This document shows positions 19,876 to 28,969 of a DNA stretch of 64,000 bases, piece by piece. Position numbers and translations under genes: made by a program. Location of the stretch: the NCBI RefSeq assembly GCF_030159055.1, contig NZ_BQXQ01000003.1, positions 119,083-183,082 on the forward strand, written 5' to 3'. The notes under the pieces were generated by a model, which was given only the letters and a program-made list of their open reading frames with translations, ran no database searches and was not told where the DNA came from. This DNA comes from Acidovorax sp. SUPP3334 (GTDB lineage: Bacteria > Pseudomonadota > Gammaproteobacteria > Burkholderiales > Burkholderiaceae_C). The first letter of the stretch is position 1. Every line of letters begins with the position of its first letter.

Positions 19876-22467
19876 ATGCCCCCTGTGCTTGCTTTCCTGC
19901 GCGCGCGCCTGACGGCCGCGTGGCGGGGCCACGTCGCGCCGCCGCTGGCCCGCACCTGGGCCTTCGCCGCCCGCCACCTGCGGTCCCGCCGCGCGGTGGT
20001 CTGGGCGCTGCTGGCCATGCCCCTGGCCCTGCTGCTGTACGTGCTGGCCCTGGTTCCGTTCACCCCGGCCATCAGCGACATTCGCAAGGCCAAGACCGAC
20101 CAGCCGGCGCAGCTCGTCTCGGCGGACGGGCGGCTTTTGGCCGAATACAAATGGGTCAACCGCGAATGGGTGCCCCTGGAGAGCATCGCCCCGTCGGTGA
20201 AAGACGCGCTCATCGCCACCGAGGACCATCGTTTCTACGACCATTTCGGCCTGGACTGGCGCCGCACCGGCTCCGCGGTGATCCGCACGCTGGGGGGCGA
20301 CAAGCAAGGCGGCTCCACCATCACGCAGCAACTGGCGCGCAATCTCTATCCCGAGGACATCGGCCGTGCGCCCACGCTCAACCGCAAGCTGAAAGAGGCG
20401 ATCACGGCGCTCAAGATCGAGGCGCTTTACTCCAAGGACGAAATCCTGGAGACCTACCTGAACACCGTGCCGTTTCTGTACAACGCCTACGGCATCGAGA
20501 TGGCCGCGCGCACCTACTTCGACAAGTCGGCCGACAAGCTCACGGTGCTGGAAAGCGCCACGCTCATCGGCATGCTCAAGGGCACGAGCTACTACAACCC
20601 GGTGCTGAACCCCGAACGTGCGCAGGCGCGGCGCAATACCGTGCTGTCGCAGATGAAAAAGCGCGGCAAGCTCTCCGCTGAACAGTACGACGCGCTGTCG
20701 CAGCGGCCCCTGCGCATCCGCTTCGAGCGCCAGCTGGAGACGGCTGGCCCCGCACCGCACCTTGCGCAGCAGCTGCGCAAGCAGCTCATCGACTGGGCCG
20801 ACCGCAACGGCTACAGCCTGTATGCCGATGGCCTGGTGATTCGCACCACCATCGATGCGCGCCTGCAGACGCTCGCCAATCAGGCGGTCGCCCGCCAGGG
20901 CAGGCAGTTGCAGGGCGTGGCCGACAGCGCCTGGGCGTCACGCAACGCCTGGAATCCCAAAGGCCCGCTCGTGCAGGCCCTGGTGCGTGAATCGCCCCAG
21001 TACGAATCGGCCGTGGCCAAAGGCGCCACGCCGGACGATGCCCTGAAAGAGTTGCTGGACGACGCGTCGTTCATGCGCCTGCTGCGCCAGCAAAAGACGC
21101 GGGTGCAGGCGGGCTTTCTCGCCGTGGACCCACGCACCGGCGAGGTGCGCGCCTGGGTCGGCAGCCGGGATTTCGCCATTGACCCGTTCGACCATGTGCA
21201 GGCCGCGCGCCGCCAGCCCGGCTCCACGTTCAAGCCGTTCGTCTATGGCGCCGCGTTCGCCAACGGCCTGCTGCCCACCGACACGCTGATGGACGAGGCC
21301 GTCGAGATTCCCCTGGGCGGCCGGCAGGTCTGGCGCCCGACGGACGAAGGCCCGCCCAGCAACGAAGCCATGACCCTGGCCGATGGCCTGGCGTTTTCCA
21401 AGAACACCATCACCGCGCAGGTCATGCAGAAGGTCGGCCCCGAACGCGTGGCGCAACTGGCCCGTGCCATGGGCGTGCGCGAGTCCAAGCTGGACGTGGT
21501 GCCTTCGCTCGCCCTGGGCACCAGCCCCGTCACGCTGAAGGAAATGGTGGCGGCCTACGGCACCATCGCCAATGGCGGGCAGTACCGCGCGCCCATCGTC
21601 ATCACCCGCATCGAAGACAAGAACGGCAAGGTGCTGCAAGACTTCGCGCCCGCCGATCCCGAGCGCGCCGCAGGCCTTGCCGCCGTGCAGATGCTGCGCG
21701 ACGCGATGCGCGGCGTGATCGACAAGGGCACGGGCGCCGCGATCCGCACGCGCTACGGCATCACGGCCGACGTGGCCGGCAAGACCGGCACCACGCAGGA
21801 CAACACCGATGGCTGGTTCATCCTGATGCACCCGCAGCTCGTGGCCGGGGCCTGGGTCGGCTTCAACGACGGGCGCATCACCCTGCGCAGCGACTACTGG
21901 GGGCAGGGCGCCCACAGCGCGCTGCCCATGGTGGGCGAGGTGTTCCAGCAAGCCCTGCGAACCAAGGTGATCGACACGCGCGAGCGGTTCATCGACGAAG
22001 AGGAAAAGGGCGGCTGGGTGGACAACGCCGTGGGCGGCATGCGCAACTGGGTTTATGACCTGTTCGGCCGCCGCACCGGCCCGGCCGCCGATGCCCCGCC
22101 CGTGCCGCCCGGCAGCGATGTGCCGGTGCCGGTGCGCCCCGCATCGGACGCTTCTGCGCCCCTGGGCCTTCCCCAAGCGCCCGAGATCAGCGAAGCGCCG
22201 CTCGTGCCATTGCAGAACGCGACGCCCGAGGCACCGCCTGCCACGGCGCCGATGGACGAGAGCGCGCCGTCAGGGTCGCCTTCCGGCGCGGCCTTCGGCG
22301 GCCAGCAGTCGGCGCCCGGTGCGGCATCGCCTGCTCAGGCTGTACCGCAAGGCGCCCAGTTCGGCGGGTCGCCGGGCGCGAATGCCCCCGGGGGCGGTGC
22401 GCCCACACCGGCGGCGCCTGCTTCTGCCGGGGGCGGCTTGCCGTTCTTCATCGAATCCAAGCCCTGA
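19876..22467 (+). CDS. Bifunctional class A penicillin-binding protein
   Basis: An 863-residue peptidoglycan synthase anchored by one N-terminal membrane helix (about residues 38-58). The glycosyltransferase domain (about 85-270) has ATEDHRFYDHFGLDW and GGSTITQQLARNLY. The transpeptidase domain (about 400-690) has the active serine in GSTFKPF (about residue 450), SKN (AFSKNT) and the KTG box in AGKTGTTQDNTD. The last 130 residues are a proline/alanine/glycine-rich tail without a recognised fold. The ATG at 19876 is used; a TTG at 19858 is in frame. It differs from typical PBP1A by lacking the long OB-like insertion, so a 1B/1C-like role is equally possible. Confidence 0.9.
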   Translation: MPPVLAFLRARLTAAWRGHVAPPLARTWAFAARHLRSRRAVVWALLAMPLALLLYVLALVPFTPAISDIRKAKTDQPAQLVSADGRLLAEYKWVNREWVPLESIAPSVKDALIATEDHRFYDHFGLDWRRTGSAVIRTLGGDKQGGSTITQQLARNLYPEDIGRAPTLNRKLKEAITALKIEALYSKDEILETYLNTVPFLYNAYGIEMAARTYFDKSADKLTVLESATLIGMLKGTSYYNPVLNPERAQARRNTVLSQMKKRGKLSAEQYDALSQRPLRIRFERQLETAGPAPHLAQQLRKQLIDWADRNGYSLYADGLVIRTTIDARLQTLANQAVARQGRQLQGVADSAWASRNAWNPKGPLVQALVRESPQYESAVAKGATPDDALKELLDDASFMRLLRQQKTRVQAGFLAVDPRTGEVRAWVGSRDFAIDPFDHVQAARRQPGSTFKPFVYGAAFANGLLPTDTLMDEAVEIPLGGRQVWRPTDEGPPSNEAMTLADGLAFSKNTITAQVMQKVGPERVAQLARAMGVRESKLDVVPSLALGTSPVTLKEMVAAYGTIANGGQYRAPIVITRIEDKNGKVLQDFAPADPERAAGLAAVQMLRDAMRGVIDKGTGAAIRTRYGITADVAGKTGTTQDNTDGWFILMHPQLVAGAWVGFNDGRITLRSDYWGQGAHSALPMVGEVFQQALRTKVIDTRERFIDEEEKGGWVDNAVGGMRNWVYDLFGRRTGPAADAPPVPPGSDVPVPVRPASDASAPLGLPQAPEISEAPLVPLQNATPEAPPATAPMDESAPSGSPSGAAFGGQQSAPGAASPAQAVPQGAQFGGSPGANAPGGGAPTPAAPASAGGGLPFFIESKP

Positions 22468-22692
22468 GGTTCCGGCGCTTTCGGCCATTCGTATTCGTGC
22501 ATGGGTTCTGCAACTGCGAAAGCCAGGCGTGCGGGTCGGCACGAAGCCTGCAACGGACATGCAGCGCTTTCCACGCCCCGGTGCTTCGCGCCCGCAAACA
22601 CTCCGCTATGCTTGCCAGCGGTGCGTTTGGGGCCGGAGCAAAGGCCGGCGCGCCGTTGCGATCCTCTCCCTTCAACCTCTGGATACCTTGCC

Positions 22693-23475
22693 ATGATTGC
22701 TCGAAAAATGCGTTCCCTGGTCACCGCTGGCGCCGTGATCTGCCTGTCGCTTCTGACCGCCGCCCATGCAGGGCCCCGGCTGGACAAGATCATGGAGGGC
22801 AAGGTGCTGCGCGTGGGCACGCCGGGCGACTACCGGCCCTTCGCCATCAAGACCGATGGCGGCTACAGCGGGCATGACATCGACGTGATCGAACTCATGG
22901 CCAAGGAGATGGGTGTCAAGGTCGAATATGTGGCGACGAGCTGGCCCAACCTCATGAAGGATCTGCAGGCCGACAAGTTCGACGTGGCCGTGGGCGGCAT
23001 CACCCGCAACGTGACGCGCATTCGCCAGATCGAAATGCTCCCCGGCTATGCGCCTTTCGGCAAGGTGGCGCTGGTGCGCACGGCGGACAAGGCCCAGTAC
23101 AAGACGCTGCAAGACCTGAACAAGTCGTCCGTGCGCGTCATCAAGAACCCCGGCGGCACCAACGAAACCTTCGTGCTGCAGAACCTGACCGCCGCACAGG
23201 TCAGCACCCATGAAAAGAATGCCGAGATTCCGGCGCTCATCGCCGAGGGCAAGGGCGACGTGATGATCACCGAAACCTACGAAGCGCTGTACTACGCCAA
23301 GGCCGATCCGCGCCTGACGGCCGCCTTCGTCGATGCGCCGCTCACCCCCACCAACACGCTGGGCTTCATGCTGCCCAAGGACGACGCCGATTATTCGCGC
23401 GTGATGGGGTTCGTCTGGGGCCTGCTGGAGGCCCGCGGAACGCTCAAGCAGTCGGCCGACAAGTGGCTGAAGTGA
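22693..23475 (+). CDS. Periplasmic PheC-like (cyclohexadienyl dehydratase type) protein
   Basis: A 260-residue secreted protein with a clear signal peptide (cleavage probably after AHA, residue 25) and a type 3 periplasmic-binding fold. The segments GTPGDYRPFAIK, TSWPNLMKDLQADKFDVAVGGI and IKNPGGTNETFVLQNL resemble PheC, the periplasmic arogenate/prephenate dehydratase, more than ordinary amino-acid-binding proteins. Enzymatic activity would give phenylalanine precursors, but a simple solute-binding role remains possible because no ABC transporter genes adjoin. The gene is monocistronic, ended by a strong terminator at 23563. Confidence 0.7.
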   Translation: MIARKMRSLVTAGAVICLSLLTAAHAGPRLDKIMEGKVLRVGTPGDYRPFAIKTDGGYSGHDIDVIELMAKEMGVKVEYVATSWPNLMKDLQADKFDVAVGGITRNVTRIRQIEMLPGYAPFGKVALVRTADKAQYKTLQDLNKSSVRVIKNPGGTNETFVLQNLTAAQVSTHEKNAEIPALIAEGKGDVMITETYEALYYAKADPRLTAAFVDAPLTPTNTLGFMLPKDDADYSRVMGFVWGLLEARGTLKQSADKWLK

Positions 23476-23562
23476 TGCGGATCGGCGGGATGTGAACGAA
23501 CGCCCGGTTGCGCCGCACGGCCAAGGGCCGTGGGGTGGCCGGGCGAAAAAGCACAGGGAAGA

Positions 23563-23599
23563 GGGCATGTGGCACCTGGGGGTGCTTCATGCCCTTTTT
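23563..23599 (+). terminator. Rho-independent terminator after PheC-like gene
   Basis: GGGCATG-tg-GCACC, loop TGGG, GGTGC-tt-CATGCCC, then TTTTT. The T run lies on the plus strand. Confidence 0.9.
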
Positions 23600-23624
23600 C
23601 GTGGGCCGGCGCGGATCGGGCCGG

Positions 23625-24173
23625 TCAGTCGATGTCCACGCAGTGCAGCCCGAACTGCCCCGTCCTGCGATCGGCGAAAAAGCGCTCCAGCGTGGTCTTC
23701 ACGGTGCGAAAGGCGATCTCGTCCCAGGGAATGTCGTCTTCGCCGAACAGGCGCGCTTCGAGGGTTTCGTAGCCGGGATTGAACTCGTCGCTCAGCAGCT
23801 TGGCCAGGTAGAAGAAATGGACCTGTCCCACGTGCCGCACGTTCAGCAGGCTGAACAGCGGGCCCATCTGGATCTGCGCGCCCGCCTCTTCATCGGTTTC
23901 GCGCTCGGCGCCCTGCGCGGTGGTTTCGTTCAGCTCCATGAAGCCGGCGGGCAGGGTCCACTTGCCCCGGCGCGGCTCGATGGCGCGGCGGCACAGCAGC
24001 ACCTGGTCGCGCCACACGGGCACGGTGCCGACGACGTTCAGCGGGTTCTCGTAATGGATGGTGTGGCAGGCCGGGCAGACGGCGCGCGGCTTGGTGTCGC
24101 CGTCGTCGGGAATGCGGTACACCACGGCCGTCCCGCATTCGCGGCAGTGCTTGATGGGGCTGCGGAGGGTCAT
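23625..24173 (-). CDS. NUDIX hydrolase with N-terminal zinc ribbon
   Basis: A 182-residue NUDIX hydrolase. The N-terminus has a four-cysteine zinc ribbon (HCRECG near residue 8, CPACH near residue 33), and the Nudix box reads GFMELNE...RETDEEAG at about residues 78-99. It is close to the NudC/ADP-ribose pyrophosphatase-like group, which cleaves nucleoside diphosphate derivatives such as NADH or ADP-ribose. The ATG at 24173 is chosen because upstream codons derive from a tandem repeat (24240-24266) and lack family similarity. The substrate is not predictable. Confidence 0.85.
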   Translation of the reverse strand: MTLRSPIKHCRECGTAVVYRIPDDGDTKPRAVCPACHTIHYENPLNVVGTVPVWRDQVLLCRRAIEPRRGKWTLPAGFMELNETTAQGAERETDEEAGAQIQMGPLFSLLNVRHVGQVHFFYLAKLLSDEFNPGYETLEARLFGEDDIPWDEIAFRTVKTTLERFFADRRTGQFGLHCVDID

Positions 24174-24239
24174 TCGGTTTTCAAGAAGAAATGAAGCACA
24201 AAGCGTTGGAGGCCTGGCCTGCCTGCCCGTTGCGGTGGG

Positions 24240-24266
24240 CACCACCGACACCACCGACACCACCTG
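24240..24266. repeat. 9-bp tandem repeat, three units
   Basis: CACCACCGA is present twice, plus a third unit with two changes (CACCACCTG). It lies in the intergenic region upstream of the NUDIX gene. Confidence 0.7.
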
Positions 24267-24310
24267 CACCGAAGCGACGGCGGGCAGCAGGCGGCGCAGG
24301 CAGGATCAGC

Positions 24311-25006
24311 TCAGGCCACGCTCACGCGCAGCGTGCCCAGGCCGTCCACGCCGCCTTCGAGCGAGTCGCCGCGCACCACGGCCGCGACGCCTTCGGGCGT
24401 ACCCGTATAGATCAGGTCACCGGGTTGCAGCTCCCACGCGGCCGACAGATGTTCGATGGTTTCGGCGATGTTCCAGATCAGTTGCGAGACGTTGCTGCGC
24501 TGGCGGTCGGTACCGTTCACCTGCAGCCAGATCGCGGCCTTTTGCACATCGCCCGCCTGCGCTGCCGGCGTGATGGGGCCGATGGGGGCGCTGTGTTCGA
24601 ACGCCTTGCCGATCTCCCAGGGGCGGCCCTGTTTCTTCATGTCGTTTTGCAGGTCGCGGCGCGTCATGTCCAGGCCCACGGCATAGCCGTACACGTGCTG
24701 GAGCGCGTCGGCCGCCGCGATGCTTTTGCCGCCCTTGCCGATGGCCACCACCAGTTCGATCTCGTGGTGCAGGTTGGCGGTGAGCGTGGGGTAGGGCAGC
24801 GAGCCGGTCTTGCCGGCATCGACGACGACCAGGGCATCGGCGGGCTTCATGAAGAAGAAGGGTGGCTCGCGGCCGGTGAAGCCCATTTCCCTGGCGTGTT
24901 CTTCGTAATTGCGGCCCACGCAGTAGATGCGGTGGACGGGGAAGCGGTCGGTGGTGCCCACCACGGGCACGCTGGCCACGGCGGCGGGAGGAATCACATA
25001 GCTCAT
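24311..25006 (-). CDS. nagK: Fumarylpyruvate/fumarylacetoacetate hydrolase family protein
   Basis: A 231-residue FAH-family hydrolase, the short form typical of fumarylpyruvate hydrolases of the gentisate pathway. Metal-binding acidic residues are visible in HHEIELVVAIGKG (about 85-97) and GLDMTRRDLQ (about 119-128), with YTGTPEGVAAV near residue 203. Such enzymes cleave fumarylpyruvate to fumarate and pyruvate. It is divergent from a glutathione-dependent isomerase gene at 25151 that would make its substrate, which supports the pathway call. Homogentisate-type fumarylacetoacetase is less likely given the length. No ring-cleavage dioxygenase is in view. Confidence 0.7.
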   Translation of the reverse strand: MSYVIPPAAVASVPVVGTTDRFPVHRIYCVGRNYEEHAREMGFTGREPPFFFMKPADALVVVDAGKTGSLPYPTLTANLHHEIELVVAIGKGGKSIAAADALQHVYGYAVGLDMTRRDLQNDMKKQGRPWEIGKAFEHSAPIGPITPAAQAGDVQKAAIWLQVNGTDRQRSNVSQLIWNIAETIEHLSAAWELQPGDLIYTGTPEGVAAVVRGDSLEGGVDGLGTLRVSVA

Positions 25007-25040
25007 GTCTGCCTTTCTTCGGAAGGGGACTGCGCGCAAT

Positions 25041-25070
25041 GCGGGGCCGTGCGGGGCCGTGCGGGGCCGC
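25041..25070. repeat. 10-bp tandem repeat GCGGGGCCGT, three units
   Basis: Two exact copies and a third with one change lie in the promoter region between the divergent hydrolase and isomerase genes. Confidence 0.8.
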
Positions 25071-25150
25071 GCCCGCGCGCAAACCGGCAGTGTGCCATGG
25101 TGCCGGGGCGGTCGCTGTCCCCGGTGGAGCGGCGTTATGCTCGCTGAACC

Positions 25151-25819
25151 ATGAAGCTGTTCAACTACTTCCGTTCGTCGTCCTCGTACCGCGTGCGCAT
25201 CGCGCTGGGGCTCAAGGGCTTGCCTTACGACTACGTGCCCGTGCACCTGGTGCGCGCCGAGCACCGCCAGCCCGCCTACGCGGACAAGCTGGGCGATCCC
25301 CTCTTGCCGGCCCTGGTCACCGACGACGGCCACACGCTGGCGCAATCGCTGGCCATCATCGAATACCTGGACGAAACCCATCCCGAGCCGCCCCTCCTGC
25401 CCGCCGACCCGCTCGGCCGTGCCCAGGTGCGGGCGCTGGCGCAGATGATCGCGTGCGAGATCCACCCCATCAACAACCTGCGCGTGCTCAAGTACCTGAC
25501 ACAGGAACTGCAGCAGAGCGAAGACGCCAAGACCGCCTGGTACCACCACTGGACGCGCAACGGCCTGGCCGCCTTCGAGCGCCAGCTCCACCTGCTGGCA
25601 CAGGAGCGGGCGATTGCCGGGCTCGCGCCGTCGCAGTTCTGCTGGGGCGATACGCCCACGCTGGCCGACTGCTGCCTGGTGCCGCAGATCTTCAACGCCC
25701 AGCGCTTCCGGGTGGATCTGGAAGGGCTGCCGCTCACCATGGCCGCCTGGGAGGCCGCGATGTCGCTGCCGGCGTTCCAGGGCGCGCATCCGTCCACCTG
25801 CCCGGACCACGAAGCCTGA
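25151..25819 (+). CDS. maiA: Maleylacetoacetate/maleylpyruvate isomerase (zeta-class GST)
   Basis: A 222-residue zeta-class glutathione transferase. SSSSYRVRIALGLKG (residues 9-23) is the glutathione-binding signature, QSLAIIEYLDET the thioredoxin-fold end, and EIHPINNLRVLKYL (about residue 104) the zeta-class motif. It isomerises maleylacetoacetate or maleylpyruvate to the fumaryl form in tyrosine or gentisate breakdown. The divergent fumarylpyruvate-hydrolase-like gene suggests the gentisate route (NagL-like). It is followed 14 bases later by pgeF, probably on the same transcript. Confidence 0.85.
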   Translation: MKLFNYFRSSSSYRVRIALGLKGLPYDYVPVHLVRAEHRQPAYADKLGDPLLPALVTDDGHTLAQSLAIIEYLDETHPEPPLLPADPLGRAQVRALAQMIACEIHPINNLRVLKYLTQELQQSEDAKTAWYHHWTRNGLAAFERQLHLLAQERAIAGLAPSQFCWGDTPTLADCCLVPQIFNAQRFRVDLEGLPLTMAAWEAAMSLPAFQGAHPSTCPDHEA

Positions 25820-25833
25820 CCGCTCCGGCACCA

Positions 25834-26724
25834 ATGCCCATCGCTTCTTCCCACTCCGGCTGGCTGGTGCCGGACTGGCCAGCGCCGGTCCACGTGCGGG
25901 CGCTGTGCACCACCCGCGCAGGCGGCGTGAGTGCCGCGCCCTTCGATTCGCTCAACCTCGGCGATCACGTGGGAGACGACCCGAAGGCCGTTCAGGCCAA
26001 CCGGCAGGTGCTCCACGCTGCGCTGGGCTGGGGCCCGGAAAAAACCGCCCGGCCGGTCTTTTTGCGGCAGGTGCACGGATGGTCCGTGGCGGCGCTCGGC
26101 CCCGATACCGAAGACGGCACCGAGGCGGATGCCTGCACGGCCACCGAACCGGGCGTGGCCTGCACCATCATGGTGGCCGACTGCCTGCCGGTGCTGCTGA
26201 CCGACACGCGCGGCACCCGGGTGGCTGCGGCCCACGCGGGCTGGCGTGGCCTGGCGGGTGAAGGCGGGCAGGGGGTAATGGAAGCCGCCTTGGAGTGTTT
26301 CAGGCCTCCAGCGCAATCAGCACTAGGGGATGATGCTATGAAAAATATAGCAAACACTGCAGTGCCTGCTATTCCTTCATCGTCACGACCGAGCGACTGC
26401 ATGGCCTGGCTGGGGCCATGCATCGGCCCGACCGCCTTCCAGGTGGGTGCCGAAGTGCGCGCGGCGTTCTGCGACGTACAGGCCGCCGCCGAGCGGCACT
26501 TCACGCCGCAGGGAGACGGCAAATACCTGGCGGATCTGGCCGGCCTGGCGCGTCAACGGCTGGCGGCCCTGGGGGTCGAGCGGGTGTACGGCAACGACGG
26601 CAGCCCCGTGTGGTGCACCGTCAGCCAGCCGTCACATTTCTTTTCGCACCGATACGGCAGCGCCTTCGGGGGCAGTGGACGCTTCGCTGCCTGCATCTGG
26701 CTCGACCGGCCCACCGGGGCGTGA
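25834..26724 (+). CDS. pgeF: PgeF/YfiH-type peptidoglycan editing factor with repeat insertion
   Basis: A 296-residue member of the multicopper-like YfiH (DUF152) family; PgeF is a purine-nucleoside-processing or peptidoglycan-editing protein. The zinc-site motifs are present: LRQVHGWSV (about residue 75), VADCLPVLLTD (about 115) and AAHAGWRGLAG (about 132), then MAWLGPCIGPTAFQVG. Between HAGWRG and the WLGPCIG motif the protein is about 30 residues longer than usual. The extra stretch starts with RPPAQSALGDDAMKNIA and is encoded by a dispersed repeat (26303-26352) inserted in frame. The conserved residues on both sides are intact, so the protein is probably functional. Its last 93 bases overlap a gene on the other strand. 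Confidence 0.9.
   Translation: MPIASSHSGWLVPDWPAPVHVRALCTTRAGGVSAAPFDSLNLGDHVGDDPKAVQANRQVLHAALGWGPEKTARPVFLRQVHGWSVAALGPDTEDGTEADACTATEPGVACTIMVADCLPVLLTDTRGTRVAAAHAGWRGLAGEGGQGVMEAALECFRPPAQSALGDDAMKNIANTAVPAIPSSSRPSDCMAWLGPCIGPTAFQVGAEVRAAFCDVQAAAERHFTPQGDGKYLADLAGLARQRLAALGVERVYGNDGSPVWCTVSQPSHFFSHRYGSAFGGSGRFAACIWLDRPTGA
26303..26352 (+). repeat. Dispersed repeat copy 3, in frame inside pgeF
   Basis: CCTCCAGCGCAATCAGCACT then AGGGGATGATGCTATGAAAA and ATATAGC. Translated as RPPAQSALGDDAMKNIA. Same orientation and frame relative to the repeat as the copy in dapE. Confidence 0.85.
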
Positions 26725-27009
26725 AGGCGGCGGGGCCACCTCTGCCGGCTCTACTGGCTTTGTAGCCGCCACTGCGGCTTCGGTGTTTCGGGCCGCAGCG
26801 GCTTGGGCGTCCCGCTCGGCCAGTTGCCGGGCGTGGATGGCCCGCTTTCGGCCCGGCGTGCCGAGGATGTACACCGCGATGGACATGGGCAGCAGCCCGT
26901 ACAGGGCGAACGTGATGATGGCGCCCAGCACCGTGCCGTTCGGGGCCATGGCTTCGGCCACCGCCATCAGCAGCGTGACATACAGCCATCCAATGACAAC
27001 GAGATACAT
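26632..27009 (-). CDS. Small hypothetical membrane protein
   Basis: A 125-residue protein with two N-terminal membrane helices (about residues 3-22 and 28-49; ITFALYGLLPMSIAVYILG is the second) and a charged, alanine/proline-rich tail from residue 53. It lies upstream of and divergent from phaC. I do not recognise a characterised family, though its length, clean start and helix pattern make it a convincing gene. Its 3' end overlaps the end of pgeF on the opposite strand by 93 bases, so the tail is constrained by antisense coding. No function is proposed. Confidence 0.65.
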   Translation of the reverse strand: MYLVVIGWLYVTLLMAVAEAMAPNGTVLGAIITFALYGLLPMSIAVYILGTPGRKRAIHARQLAERDAQAAAARNTEAAVAATKPVEPAEVAPPPSRPGGPVEPDAGSEASTAPEGAAVSVRKEM

Positions 27010-27139
27010 GTTTCAGCCCGGGTTGGAAGGCAGTTGGTGAAAAAAGGCAAGCGTCGTTGCCATGGGCCTCGCCACTCGGCAACAATGGCCGCAACGGCCC
27101 GCACCTGACGGACCGCTTATTCTTGTGGAGGAGACGAAC

Positions 27140-28855
27140 ATGGCGGATTCTGAATCACCCTGGGGGCCGAGTGCCCAGCAATTCCAGCAGATGCTCGGCA
27201 GAGGCTGGACCCAGGCGATACAGGCCTTCCAGCAGGCAGTACCCGGCGGACCCGCTGGCACCCCGGGGGCCGCGCCCGTGGCACCCGTCAAGCTGGACCC
27301 GGAAAAACTCACCGCGCTGCAGCAGCAGTACCTGAAAGACGCCACCGCGCTCTGGACGCAAGGTACGCAGCCCGCCGCCACGGGTGACCGCCGTTTCAAC
27401 GGAGAGGCCTGGGCGCAGAACCCACTGGCCGCGTTTTCGGCGGCGGCCTACCTGCTCAATGCACGCACGCTGATGGGCCTGGTCGATGCCGTCGATGCCG
27501 ATGCCAAGACCCGCGCGCGCATCCGGTTCGGGGTCGAGCAATGGATGGCCGCCATGGCGCCCAGCAACTTCCTCGCCTTCAATGCGGAGGCGCAGAAAAA
27601 GGCCATCGAAACCAAGGGCGAGAGCATCGCCAAGGGCGTGGCCAACCTGCTGCACGACCTGCGCCAGGGCCACGTCTCGATGACCGACGAAAGCCTGTTC
27701 GAGGTGGGCCGCAACGTGGCGACCACCGAGGGCGCGGTGGTGTTCGAAAACGCGCTGTTCCAGCTCATCGAATACAAGCCGCTGACCGACAAGGTCCATG
27801 AACGCCCCTTCCTCATGGTGCCGCCGTGCATCAACAAGTTCTACATCCTCGACCTGCAGCCCGAGAACTCGCTGATCCGCCATGCCGTGAGCGAAGGTCA
27901 TCGCACTTTCGTCGTGAGCTGGCGCAACCCCGACGACACGCTGGCCGACAAGATGTGGGACGACTATGTCGAAGAAGGTGCCATGGCCGCCATCGAGGTC
28001 GTGCAGGCCATCACCGGCGCAGCGCAGATCAATGCCCTGGGCTTTTGCGTGGGCGGCACCATCCTCGGCAACGCACTGGCCGTGCTGGCCGCGCGCGGCG
28101 AAGAGCCCGTGGCCAGCGCCACGTTCCTCACCACGCTCATCGACTTTTCCAACACCGGCATCCTGGACGTGTTCATCGACGAAGCGTTCGTGCAGTTCCG
28201 GGAGTTGCAGATGGGCAAGGGCGGGATGATGAAGGGGCAGGACCTGGCCTCCACCTTCAGCTTCTTGCGGCCCAACGATCTGGTGTGGAACTACGTGGTG
28301 GGCAACTACCTCAAGGGCGAGACACCGCCGCCGTTCGACCTGCTGTACTGGAACAGCGACAGCACCAATCTGCCGGGCCCTTTCTACGCCTGGTACCTGC
28401 GTAACTTCTATCTCGAAAACAACCTCGTGCAGCCCGGCCGTCTCACCGTGTGCGGCGAGGCGATCGACCTGAACCTGGTGGACCTGCCTGTGTACATCTA
28501 TGGCTCGCGCGAGGACCACATCGTGCCCATCGACGCGGCCTACGCGTCCACGCAGGTGTTTCCGGGCAAGAAGCGCTTTGCCATGGGGGCGTCCGGGCAC
28601 ATCGCCGGTGTGATCAATCCGCCTTCCAAGAAAAAGCGCAGCCACTGGCTCCGTGAAGACGGCCAGTTGCCCGCGACGCTCGACGAATGGCTCCAGGGCG
28701 CGACCGAGCATCCCGGCAGCTGGTGGACCGACTGGTCCCGCTGGCTCAAGGGGCATGCGGGCAAGCTGGTCCCGGCGCCCAAGGCCTATGGCCGCAGCCC
28801 GCGTTTCAAGGCCATCGAGCCGGCCCCCGGCCGCTACGTCAAGCAGAAGGCCTGA
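27140..28855 (+). CDS. phaC: Class I poly(3-hydroxyalkanoate) synthase PhaC
   Basis: A 571-residue class I PHA synthase that polymerises (R)-3-hydroxyacyl-CoA into storage granules. The lipase-like box GFCVGG carries the catalytic cysteine at about residue 303. The catalytic aspartate is probably in YGSREDHIVP (about 457) and the histidine in GASGHIAGVINPP (about 485). The N-terminal PHA-synthase domain (about 90-260) includes PLTDKVHERPFLMVPPCINKF. The ATG at 27140 follows GGAGGAGACGAAC. phaA follows after 114 bases, then phaB, giving a full synthesis operon from acetyl-CoA; phaZ lies separately at 41682. Confidence 0.96.
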   Translation: MADSESPWGPSAQQFQQMLGRGWTQAIQAFQQAVPGGPAGTPGAAPVAPVKLDPEKLTALQQQYLKDATALWTQGTQPAATGDRRFNGEAWAQNPLAAFSAAAYLLNARTLMGLVDAVDADAKTRARIRFGVEQWMAAMAPSNFLAFNAEAQKKAIETKGESIAKGVANLLHDLRQGHVSMTDESLFEVGRNVATTEGAVVFENALFQLIEYKPLTDKVHERPFLMVPPCINKFYILDLQPENSLIRHAVSEGHRTFVVSWRNPDDTLADKMWDDYVEEGAMAAIEVVQAITGAAQINALGFCVGGTILGNALAVLAARGEEPVASATFLTTLIDFSNTGILDVFIDEAFVQFRELQMGKGGMMKGQDLASTFSFLRPNDLVWNYVVGNYLKGETPPPFDLLYWNSDSTNLPGPFYAWYLRNFYLENNLVQPGRLTVCGEAIDLNLVDLPVYIYGSREDHIVPIDAAYASTQVFPGKKRFAMGASGHIAGVINPPSKKKRSHWLREDGQLPATLDEWLQGATEHPGSWWTDWSRWLKGHAGKLVPAPKAYGRSPRFKAIEPAPGRYVKQKA

Positions 28856-28969
28856 CACCGATCACGCGTTCACCGCTGCTGCGAGAATCGGCCGCACTGG
28901 CGCGCCGACCTTCGCACCTGCATCGCCTCCCGCTTTCGAAATTCCCGTTTCTGCACAAAAAGGACTGAT

